NCBI RefSeq assembly: GCF_049608145.1
Contig: NZ_JBMYXF010000076.1
Coordinates: forward strand, 1 to 9,796
Direction: 5' to 3'
Length of the DNA stretch: 9,796 nucleotides
From: Halocynthiibacter sp049608145
GTDB lineage: Bacteria > Pseudomonadota > Alphaproteobacteria > Rhodobacterales > Rhodobacteraceae
Position 1 is the stretch's first letter. Every line of letters begins with the position of its first letter. Under the pieces are notes generated by a model. That model did no database searches. It was not told the DNA's origin and saw only the letters and a list, made by a program, of their open reading frames with translations. Made by a program: the position numbers and the translations under genes. Of this stretch, positions 1 to 4,811 are shown in pieces.

Positions 1-237
1 GTCTCGCTTGACCCGGCAACAACGCCTGAACTTTATGGCGAAGACCAAGGCCGCTACCTTGTCGCGTGTAACTTTGATCAGGCCGAAGCCCTGTTCATCG
101 CCGCAGGCCAAGCCGGCGTTCCCGTGGCATCTGTTGGCACATTTGGCGGCGACACGGTCAATATGGGCGGAAGCTCTGCACCTTTGGCAGAACTGTCCGA
201 CACCTACCGCACATCTTTCGCCGCTGCCGTCGCTTAA
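1..237 (+). CDS. purL: Phosphoribosylformylglycinamidine synthase subunit PurL, C-terminal end (partial)
   Basis: This is the last 78 codons of PurL, cut by the left edge of the window and ending at TAA 235-237. PurL is the large, synthetase subunit of the complex that converts formylglycinamide ribonucleotide to its amidine, using ATP and glutamine, in cytosolic purine biosynthesis. The visible part carries the family's closing signature: the segment GEDQGRYLVA near residues 13-22, then an AGVPVASVG segment, a glycine pair, and a final SAPLAELSDTYR-type helix. The start, the ATP site and the rest of the protein lie outside the window. A CxxCxxxCC gene starts 1 nt after the stop, so the two are probably co-transcribed. 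Identification rests on recalled family sequence, not on a search. Confidence 0.92.
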   Translation, partial: VSLDPATTPELYGEDQGRYLVACNFDQAEALFIAAGQAGVPVASVGTFGGDTVNMGGSSAPLAELSDTYRTSFAAAVA

Positions 238-238
238 G

Positions 239-754
239 ATGAACGCCGGAATTACAAACCTGCTAACGCCTGACTGTGAAAACTGTCAGGCGTTGTGCTG
301 TCTGGCGCTGGCCTTTGACAAAGGCGATGATTTCGCCATCGACAAACCTGCAGGCATCCCCTGCCCCAATCTGCGCCATGATCACCAATGTAAAATCCAC
401 GAACGTCTGACCGATCAGGGTTTTGGCGGCTGTGTGAAATATTCCTGTCTTGGGGCCGGTCAATGGGTCAGCGCCCTATATGGCCGCCAAACCTGGCGCA
501 AAGATCCCAGCATCACGCGCGACATCATTACAGATTTCGCCATTGCACGTGAAATGCGCGAAGCCCTGGAATTGCTATATGCCGCTGCAAACCTGCCTCT
601 GACAACAACGCTAAAGGCCCAGCGTGATGATCTGATCCGCGAAATCACCGTTGAAGGCGACGCCACCCGCATCGCCCTCAGCGCCTGGTCCAAACACATC
701 AAACCACGCCACCAAGCCTTCCTGAAATCCCTGCGTGACGTGGTTTCGCATTAA
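239..754 (+). CDS. CxxCxxxCC cysteine-cluster protein (YkgJ-like putative Zn/Fe-chelating family)
   Basis: This 171-residue protein has the pattern C13-x2-C16-x3-C20-C21, followed by C42, C51 next to H54, C65 and C70. That arrangement matches the zinc- or iron-chelating cysteine-cluster family (PF03692, YkgJ type), whose biochemical role is poorly known. The C-terminal half (about residues 75-171) is mostly helical-looking and charged, and I do not recognise it. No signal peptide or membrane segment is seen, so it is likely cytosolic. The frame is open upstream inside purL, but that stretch is a shadow of purL. ATG 239, 1 nt after the purL stop, is the first sensible start. It has no clear ribosome-binding site, so translational coupling to purL is likely. 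Its position before bolA and grxD fits a metal or iron-sulfur role, which is inference. Confidence 0.8.
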   Translation: MNAGITNLLTPDCENCQALCCLALAFDKGDDFAIDKPAGIPCPNLRHDHQCKIHERLTDQGFGGCVKYSCLGAGQWVSALYGRQTWRKDPSITRDIITDFAIAREMREALELLYAAANLPLTTTLKAQRDDLIREITVEGDATRIALSAWSKHIKPRHQAFLKSLRDVVSH

Positions 755-757
755 TTT

Positions 758-793
758 CATCTTGCGCAAAATACTCCCGCCGGAGGCATCCCA
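758..793. repeat. Possible dispersed Rhodobacterales intergenic word
   Basis: Directly after the cysteine-cluster gene is a stretch that starts TTCATCTTGCGCAAAATA and continues into CTCCCGCCGGAGGCAT. Its second half contains CTCC-CGCC-GGAG, a short palindrome. I recall very similar text at many gene ends in roseobacter genomes, but only this copy is present here, so the repeat status rests on memory. It has no T-run and is not a convincing terminator. Confidence 0.3.
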
Positions 794-876
794 ATGTCAC
801 ATCCGGCGCAAATCCCCTTGCAGATCACGCCCCTGCCCCCTAAATCTTATATAACACTATGATTACAGGAGCCCCC

Positions 877-1113
877 ATGGCCGTCACTGCCCAGGATATC
901 GAAGACCTGATCCGCGAAAGCTTCCCCGATGCACAAATCACCGTCGTTGGCGAAGATGGCGTGCATTTTAATGCTGAAGTCGTGGATGAAAGCTTCCGTG
1001 GCCAAAACCGCGTCAAACAGCAACGTGCCGTCATGGCCGCGCTGAAAGGCAAAATGGACGGCTCTCACGGCGAAATCCATGCGTTGGGCCTGACAACTAG
1101 GGCGCCTGAATGA
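877..1113 (+). CDS. bolA: BolA/IbaG-family protein
   Basis: A 78-residue BolA-fold protein of typical length for the short alphaproteobacterial type. Visible family features are the GEDGVHFNAEVV strand pair, the DESFRGQNRVKQQRAV helix-turn, and the C-terminal GEIHALGLTTRAP signature; its histidine is the conserved cluster ligand in BolA-glutaredoxin complexes. BolA proteins form heterodimers with CGFS glutaredoxins that bind a [2Fe-2S] cluster and act in iron-sulfur trafficking or iron sensing. I chose ATG 877 because AGGAG (867-871) sits 5 nt before it; an in-frame ATG at 859 lies ahead of that site. A TATAAC word at 850-855 might be a -10 element, but no well-spaced -35 is seen. The last codons overlap the next start as ATGA. 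grxD follows two small genes later, the expected partnership. Confidence 0.9.
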   Translation: MAVTAQDIEDLIRESFPDAQITVVGEDGVHFNAEVVDESFRGQNRVKQQRAVMAALKGKMDGSHGEIHALGLTTRAPE

Positions 1114-1358
1114 GCGACGTAACCATTTTCACCTTACTCGCTTTTCTCCCAGGCCTGCTTGTTGTTGTTGGGTATGTTTGGTGGAACTGGCCTGAAAAAG
1201 ATGGACCAAAAGCACCGCGTGGCACTGTACCTGGACAGGGCGACTCGATTGTGGAAGGCGGCGGAGGTGGAAGTCATGGTGGAGTTACCACTGTTACGCG
1301 TGTCTCTAAGGACCCTCAGAAATATACCCGTGAGATGATGCCCAGAGGCAAAAAGTGA
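1110..1358 (+). CDS. Small single-span membrane protein, glycine-rich, unrecognised
   Basis: An 82-residue protein I do not recognise. A hydrophobic segment at about residues 6-26, ending in VWWNWP, predicts one N-terminal membrane span. After it comes a hydrophilic tail with a run of five glycines near residues 50-54 and a basic end (KDPQKYTREMMPRGKK). The start codon overlaps the bolA stop as ATGA, and its own stop overlaps the next start as GTGA. Such chained overlaps support a real gene translated by coupling. No cysteine or obvious metal ligand is present beyond a single histidine. Position suggests co-expression with bolA and grxD, but no function can be assigned. Confidence 0.6.
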   Translation: MSDVTIFTLLAFLPGLLVVVGYVWWNWPEKDGPKAPRGTVPGQGDSIVEGGGGGSHGGVTTVTRVSKDPQKYTREMMPRGKK

Positions 1359-1624
1359 CTTTCAAACTGATCCTCTTCGGCATTATTTCTATTGTCACTT
1401 TGGCAATTGCAGCGGAATCTTATCTCCGCAAGAACCGCAGCCGTCCTCTTTCCCGCGTAAAAGAAGATGCAAAGACTGCAGATGACCACTACGTTGAAGA
1501 TCAACAATCTCAACTGGGTATGGAAGCGACTGATGTTGCAGCTGTAGAACGAACACATCACAACAATGAAAACATCGAACGTCGTAATGCCCAAAAACAG
1601 CACGATAATCGCCGCAACAAGTAA
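1355..1624 (+). CDS. Small membrane-anchored charged protein, unrecognised
   Basis: An 89-residue predicted protein starting at GTG 1355, which overlaps the preceding stop. An AGAGG ribosome-binding site at 1344-1348 stands 6 nt before it. Residues 3-20 are hydrophobic, either one membrane anchor or an uncleaved signal. The rest is strongly charged and low in complexity, with many Asp, Glu, Asn, His, Arg and Lys residues and a tail rich in His/Asn/Gln/Arg. Composition is lighter than its neighbours: by hand count about 45% GC over 1381-1620 against about 50% over 1681-1920. I recognise no family. A membrane anchor plus a disordered tail would fit a tether or scaffold, but that is a guess. It could also be a recently acquired or fast-evolving frame. 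Confidence 0.5.
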   Translation: MTFKLILFGIISIVTLAIAAESYLRKNRSRPLSRVKEDAKTADDHYVEDQQSQLGMEATDVAAVERTHHNNENIERRNAQKQHDNRRNK

Positions 1625-1664
1625 CACTCCGGCCACGACAGGCCAAAGCTACGAAAGACCAAAA

Positions 1665-2027
1665 ATGACCGACGCAAAAACTGCAATCGACGAAACAGTC
1701 AAAGCCAATGATGTTGTCCTTTTCATGAAGGGCACTAAATCCATGCCACAATGCGGGTTCTCTTCCCGCGTCGCTGGAGTTCTGAACTTCATGGGTGTGG
1801 AATATCAGGACGTGAACGTTCTGGAAGACGAAACCATCCGTCAGGGCATCAAAGATTATTCCGATTGGCCAACCATCCCTCAGCTTTACATCAAAGGCGA
1901 ATTCGTGGGCGGTTGCGACATCATCACCGAAATGACCCTGTCTGGTGAATTGGACGGCATGTTTGATGAAAACGGCGTGACCTATGACAAAGACGCGGCC
2001 GATAAGATTCGCGAAGCTAACGCATAA
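1665..2027 (+). CDS. grxD: Monothiol glutaredoxin, Grx4/Grx5 type (CGFS)
   Basis: A 120-residue single-domain monothiol glutaredoxin. Residues visible for cluster and glutathione binding are K22, the CGFS active site at 30-33, the W68-P-T-I-P72 turn with cis-proline 72, and G82-G83-C84-D85. Proteins of this class carry a glutathione-ligated [2Fe-2S] cluster, hand it to apo-proteins, and pair with BolA proteins in the cytosol. The frame is open further upstream, with ATG at 1566, but that part overlaps the preceding gene and lacks family similarity. ATG 1665 gives the family's normal N-terminus. Only a weak purine-rich site (GAAAGA, 1653-1658) precedes it. It sits 40 nt after the second small membrane gene and is probably in the bolA transcript. 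Confidence 0.95.
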   Translation: MTDAKTAIDETVKANDVVLFMKGTKSMPQCGFSSRVAGVLNFMGVEYQDVNVLEDETIRQGIKDYSDWPTIPQLYIKGEFVGGCDIITEMTLSGELDGMFDENGVTYDKDAADKIREANA

Positions 2028-2060
2028 GCGGGGCACGCGAATCTAGCAGATCCTCACACA

Positions 2061-2099
2061 GCGCGTTGCCTCGTCCTTAATCTGAAGGAGGCAACGCGC
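2061..2099 (+). promoter_or_regulatory. Hairpin that buries the Shine-Dalgarno of the DksA-like gene
   Basis: GCGCGTTGCCTC (2061-2072) and GAGGCAACGCGC (2088-2099) are perfect 12-bp inverted arms around a 15-nt loop. The strong ribosome-binding site AAGGAGG (2085-2091), 9 nt before ATG 2101, lies in the loop-proximal right side and arm. An alternative fold pairs GCGCGTTGCC with GGCAACGCGC plus TCCTT (2074-2078) with AAGGA (2085-2089), which pairs the whole site. No T-run follows, so it is not a typical terminator. Control of translation is inference; a DNA-level operator is the main alternative. Confidence 0.6.
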
Positions 2100-2100
2100 C

Positions 2101-2427
2101 ATGACTGTTAAAATGACTTTAACCAATCGTAAAGTTCAGCTCGAAAAACGTCTGTCTGAACTTGATACCCGTGTGCATGACATTGAACACACACTGGATG
2201 CCCCTGTCGCAAAAGACTGGGAAGAAGCGGCCCAAGAAGCGGAAGACACCGAAGTCCTGGAAGCGATGGGCAATCAGGGATTGATCGAAATCCGGCTGAT
2301 TGGCTCCGCGTTAAAGCGTATCGAAACCGGTGAATATGGTGCCTGCGAACAATGTGGCGAAGACATTGCCGAAGCCCGGCTAGATCTTGTTCCCCATGCA
2401 CCGCTTTGTGCAAAATGCGCCAGGTGA
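2101..2427 (+). CDS. DksA/TraR-family zinc-finger protein
   Basis: A 108-residue protein with an N-terminal helical, charged region (about residues 8-75, coiled-coil-like) and a C-terminal four-cysteine zinc finger, C82-x2-C85-x17-C103-x2-C106, the standard spacing of the DksA/TraR family. Members bind the RNA polymerase secondary channel and modulate initiation, often with ppGpp. This one is shorter than E. coli DksA (151 residues), and I cannot confirm the acidic coiled-coil-tip residues needed for DksA activity, so no symbol is given. ATG 2101 is favoured by AAGGAGG at 2085-2091; a second in-frame ATG lies at 2113. It starts 73 nt after grxD and could be read from the same transcript. Its translation may be controlled by the hairpin over the ribosome-binding site. 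It ends directly against the convergent LysE-family gene. Confidence 0.88.
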   Translation: MTVKMTLTNRKVQLEKRLSELDTRVHDIEHTLDAPVAKDWEEAAQEAEDTEVLEAMGNQGLIEIRLIGSALKRIETGEYGACEQCGEDIAEARLDLVPHAPLCAKCAR

Positions 2428-3024
2428 TTATACCAGCATCCAACCGGATACAAACATCAGGCTCAGACCAAAGACACGTTGCAGAACCTCTTGTGTGGCC
2501 CCTATTCTAAAGCCCTTGAAAATCTGTTCCCCAATCAAGGTCCAGAAGGCAAAAGCCACACAATTGTTCAGGGTGAAGATCGTAGAAATCACAATGACCT
2601 TCTGCAACGCGTCCGGATCTTCTGGTGCGATTGGGAACTGCGCAAACATTAACAGCGTAATGACATGTGCTTTTGGATTGCACAGAAGCAACGCAGCGCC
2701 CGTAAACAGCCCCGCCTTTTCCTGTCCGCCGCAAACCGAGCTTCCCCCTTTTAAAAGCATGCACAACGCCATGCGCAGAATATACAATGCGCCAACGACT
2801 TTCAGCACAGTGAACCCAATTGAACCTGGTGCCAACGCTTGCAACATCCCCAACCCTAACACCAGGCTCACCAGAAACTTTGCCGCGTGATACCCCAGAC
2901 TTAGCGGCAAGGTGGCCCGGAAACCATATCTTGCGCCCGTGGCGGCGAAGATCAGGTTCCCGGGACCAGGGCTCCAGGCTAATGGGAAAAGGAAAATCAG
3001 CAACGACGGTATTTGATTTTCCAC
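2428..3024 (-). CDS. LysE/RhtB-family amino-acid exporter
   Basis: A 198-residue inner-membrane protein close to the usual length of about 205 for LysE/RhtB exporters, which expel amino acids or related small molecules using the proton-motive force. The N-terminal signature is clear: SPGPGN at residues 18-23 in the first span, then a GARYG turn at 30-34. About six hydrophobic segments follow, with a polar NPKAH motif between spans in the middle. The substrate cannot be read from sequence. I chose GTG 3024 because AAGGG lies 8 nt before it and the family N-terminus begins there; the frame continues upstream into non-family sequence. Its stop codon touches the end of the convergent DksA-like gene with no gap and no visible terminator. 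Upstream sequence contains several dyads that may regulate it. Confidence 0.88.
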   Translation of the reverse strand: MENQIPSLLIFLFPLAWSPGPGNLIFAATGARYGFRATLPLSLGYHAAKFLVSLVLGLGMLQALAPGSIGFTVLKVVGALYILRMALCMLLKGGSSVCGGQEKAGLFTGAALLLCNPKAHVITLLMFAQFPIAPEDPDALQKVIVISTIFTLNNCVAFAFWTLIGEQIFKGFRIGATQEVLQRVFGLSLMFVSGWMLV

Positions 3025-3042
3025 CTGAATTACCCTTCTGGT

Positions 3043-3058
3043 TTGCGAAAATTCGCAA
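3043..3058. repeat. Inverted repeat just upstream of the LysE-family start
   Basis: TTGCGAA (3043-3049) and TTCGCAA (3052-3058) form 7-bp inverted arms around two bases. The element sits 19-34 nt upstream of the exporter's GTG start and just before its ribosome-binding site. It could be an operator or a small RNA hairpin; sequence alone does not decide. Confidence 0.4.
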
Positions 3059-3064
3059 GTTGGT

Positions 3065-3141
3065 GATATGCAGAGACAGGCAACAATGCGCAGGTCATGG
3101 AAGAGAGTGTGTCCGGCTCCGGGTCGCTGCCACTGCATATC
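3065..3141 (-). promoter_or_regulatory. Candidate structured RNA leader of the LysE-family gene
   Basis: GATATGCAG (3065-3073) and CTGCATATC (3133-3141) are perfectly complementary over 9 bp and enclose 59 nt. Inside them a second helix is possible (GGCA 3078-3081 with TGCC 3128-3131), followed by GCG with CGC, so the region can fold as a stacked multi-part structure. It lies 41 nt upstream of the exporter start, in leader position on the minus strand. I do not recognise a known riboswitch class. Transcription of this region is not shown; a plus-strand small RNA or chance pairing remain possible. Confidence 0.35.
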
Positions 3142-3142
3142 T

Positions 3143-3154
3143 GATACATGTATC
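3143..3154. promoter_or_regulatory. 12-bp perfect palindrome, possible operator
   Basis: GATACATGTATC reads identically on both strands. It lies 1 nt beyond the stem-closed element and about 120 bp upstream of the exporter start. A symmetric AT-rich dyad in an intergenic region fits a dimeric repressor site, but no matching regulator gene is adjacent. Confidence 0.35.
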
Positions 3155-3197
3155 GCCGTTTTCCACCCGCCTTTCCGTGCCCTGGCGCACAATGGGT

Positions 3198-3230
3198 TAA
3201 AAAACGTCTGCGGGATAAAAAACCTCTGCG
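3198..3230. repeat. Tandem direct repeat, 18-bp period
   Basis: TAAAAAACGTCTGCG (3198-3212) is repeated as TAAAAAACCTCTGCG (3216-3230), 14 of 15 bases identical with an 18-bp start-to-start distance. It is about 175-205 bp upstream of the exporter start. Such spacing could be paired sites for an activator or simply a local duplication. Confidence 0.5.
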
Positions 3231-3410
3231 ATCCAATTCGATCAACGCCACAAACGACCACGTCCCATACACGGAACACGCCAGGTGTATTTCCGCAAAC
3301 AACCAGCTTTGTCCGTTGTTGCGTTAAACCTTGTGACAAAATTGGCCATCTCACGACGCAGTAATGGCAAAACGGCCTGGCACGTTGTATTCTGATATCG
3401 CACCATAACA

Positions 3411-3761
3411 ATGAACCGGACACAACGCGTGACCCAAGCCTCCTCGCCCCCCGTATCTTCCCTGCGCAATCTGGGGCCCGCTATGGATGAAGCCTGCGCC
3501 CGCGCTGGTATACACACAGCCGACCAATTGCGCGCGTTGGGAACAGATCAGGCCTATGCGCAACTGCTGCGAAACGGCACCCGTCCACATTTCATCGGAT
3601 ATTATGTGCTGGAAATGGCTCTGCAGGGACGGCCATGGAACGATTGTAAGGGGGATGAAAAGAAAGCCCTACGCAAGCGGTTCGATGCGTTGAAGGACCG
3701 GGCGTTTGATCCGAAAAAGTCGGAATTCGAACGTATCATGGACCAGATCGGTTTGCGTTGA
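3411..3761 (+). CDS. TfoX C-terminal-domain protein
   Basis: A 116-residue protein consisting almost entirely of a TfoX C-terminal domain (PF04994). The diagnostic opening is the VSSLRNLGPAMDEACARAGI stretch near residues 15-34, followed by a helix-hairpin-like ADQLRALGTDQAYAQLL region and a GRPWNDC segment. Full-length TfoX/Sxy promotes competence-gene expression in gammaproteobacteria; stand-alone C-terminal domains in alphaproteobacteria have no firm role, so no symbol is given. ATG 3411 lacks a ribosome-binding site; an in-frame GTG at 3429 or ATG 3483 are alternatives, but starting at 3483 would remove the conserved opening. The last 20 residues are charged. It is convergent with zapA across a shared terminator. 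Confidence 0.85.
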   Translation: MNRTQRVTQASSPPVSSLRNLGPAMDEACARAGIHTADQLRALGTDQAYAQLLRNGTRPHFIGYYVLEMALQGRPWNDCKGDEKKALRKRFDALKDRAFDPKKSEFERIMDQIGLR

Positions 3762-3768
3762 ATATACA

Positions 3769-3797
3769 AAAACCGCCCCGAATTTCAGGGCGGTTTT
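3769..3797. terminator. Bidirectional Rho-independent terminator between the TfoX-domain gene and zapA
   Basis: AAAACCGCCC (3769-3778) and GGGCGGTTTT (3788-3797) form a perfect 10-bp stem with a 9-nt loop. It is followed by TTTTGTTT on the plus strand and by TTTTTG on the minus strand. It lies between two convergent genes and can end both transcripts. Confidence 0.9.
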
Positions 3798-3819
3798 GTT
3801 TATCATCCATGCAACCGGT

Positions 3820-4227
3820 TCAGCCTGCCGCTTTGGTTTCCGCTTCTGCGGCTAGGGCTTCTGCACGTCCGGCAAGTGCTTCTAAAGTGTCCGTTACAAT
3901 ATCAGGAATAACCTCAGAGATAACTTCAACCCGTTCCGGTTCGGGAACTGCGGCCGCACTCTCGCGCAACTCTTCCATTTGCTTTTCCTGCGCCGCCAGT
4001 TTGTCGTTCAACGCAGAAACCTGATCTTCAAGTCCCGCAGTTTTGTCCGCCAGCATTAGGCCCGACATCAGCAACATCCGTTCTTCCGGAATACGCCCGA
4101 TTTGTTTCAAAAGAACTTTCGCTTCTGTATCCAGCATCTCGGCAGCAGACTGCAGGAAATGTTCTTCACCGTCCTGACAGGACACCGAAAAATTGCGTTC
4201 GCCGATTTTGATCGTAACTTCAGGCAT
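3820..4227 (-). CDS. zapA: Cell-division protein ZapA
   Basis: A 135-residue ZapA-family protein, which binds FtsZ and cross-links or aligns Z-ring filaments at midcell. The N-terminal globular ZapA domain (about residues 1-65) opens MPEVTIKIGERNFSVSC, followed by the GEE and ML-D helix pattern typical of the family. A coiled-coil region (about 65-95) follows, then an alanine- and glutamate-rich tail. The tail is longer than in E. coli ZapA (109 residues), as is common in alphaproteobacteria. A good ribosome-binding site (GAGGAG) is 8 nt before ATG 4227. The start shares one base with the stop of the upstream coiled-coil gene (TAATG), so translation is coupled. The shared terminator at 3769-3797 ends the transcript. 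Confidence 0.9.
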   Translation of the reverse strand: MPEVTIKIGERNFSVSCQDGEEHFLQSAAEMLDTEAKVLLKQIGRIPEERMLLMSGLMLADKTAGLEDQVSALNDKLAAQEKQMEELRESAAAVPEPERVEVISEVIPDIVTDTLEALAGRAEALAAEAETKAAG

Positions 4228-4811
4228 TAAACAGTCTCCTCTGAGGCAGCTGCATCAGATGTCGCGGCAGGCACGGCGTCCTCTCCGGTTTCCCCGGTTG
4301 TTTGTGCTGTTGCAATCGCAGGCCGGAGTTCTTCCAAAATGGCATCAAGCTCAGCCCGATCAGCAGCTTGTTGTGCACGTAACATATCAATTTCAGCCTG
4401 TAGCCCGCCGTTTACCAGTCCGGCATCCGCAAGGCCCGACGCATTCGCTTCGCGCAGCATGCTGTTGTTTTCGCGCAATTTATCGCACACCTCATGCAAG
4501 GATGCCAGTTCGCGTTGTTGATCGGCTGAACGTTTGCCAAAGCCAATAACCCGTTCTTCAAGTTCCTGCATTGCACCTTCCTGGCGCTCATTCAGAACCT
4601 TCAGGCGTTCTTCCAGCTGTGCATTGCGTTTTCGTTCGTCTTCCAACGCGCTTGTCAGTTCTGCAAGTTCCGTATCATCGCCGTTACCAAGTCCGCCAAG
4701 GGCACCGTTGATCCGGTCAAATGCCGCTGAAATCCGTTGTTCCAGCGCGGCAATTTCCGCACCTTTCAGGCCGTGATCTTCTTCGTTGATCTCCTGGGTG
4801 GGGTCGCTCAT
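4227..4811 (-). CDS. zauP: ZauP-like coiled-coil protein encoded upstream of zapA
   Basis: A 194-residue protein dominated by Ala, Glu, Leu, Arg and Gln. Heptad-like coiled coil runs from about residue 18 to 155, with a break near the GLGNGDDTEL segment and an alanine-rich, acidic tail. It has no signal peptide or membrane span. In Caulobacter crescentus the coiled-coil protein encoded just upstream of zapA, ZauP, interacts with ZapA and together they focus the Z-ring. The same order, size class and tight coupling here suggest the same role. The assignment is by position and architecture because coiled coils diverge quickly. I chose ATG 4811 because GGGAGA stands 9 nt before it and the frame upstream overlaps another possible reading frame. 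The stop overlaps zapA by one base. Confidence 0.7.
   Translation of the reverse strand: MSDPTQEINEEDHGLKGAEIAALEQRISAAFDRINGALGGLGNGDDTELAELTSALEDERKRNAQLEERLKVLNERQEGAMQELEERVIGFGKRSADQQRELASLHEVCDKLRENNSMLREANASGLADAGLVNGGLQAEIDMLRAQQAADRAELDAILEELRPAIATAQTTGETGEDAVPAATSDAAASEETV

Larger units (their letters stand above)
3025..3410. other. 386-bp intergenic region without a convincing gene
   Basis: This lies between the divergent LysE-family and TfoX-domain starts. Open frames of 90-98 codons occur on both strands, but none shows a family motif or a good ribosome-binding site. It holds a stem-closed element (3065-3141), a 12-bp palindrome (3143-3154), a small inverted repeat near the exporter start (3043-3058) and a direct repeat (3198-3230). 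I found nothing recognisable from 3231 to 3410 except a poorly supported sigma-54-like word. No tRNA or known small RNA was identified. Confidence 0.6.

Noticed and set aside
1395..2036. 213-codon minus-strand open frame
   Set aside because: It is opposite grxD and the second small membrane gene, and its composition is Phe/His/Cys-rich as expected of a reverse-complement shadow.
2387..2890. 167-codon open frame on the plus strand
   Set aside because: It is antisense to the LysE-family gene, has no family motif and no ribosome-binding site.
3127..3141. GCCACTG word as in cobalamin riboswitches
   Set aside because: The other conserved boxes of that riboswitch are absent; a 7-base match is expected by chance.
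3030..3364. 90-98-codon frames on both strands of the gene-free region
   Set aside because: No recognisable domain, no ribosome-binding site, and unlikely residue composition.
3378..3392. Sigma-54 promoter-like word before the TfoX-domain gene
   Set aside because: TGGCACG fits the -24 element, but the -12 element lacks the required GC.
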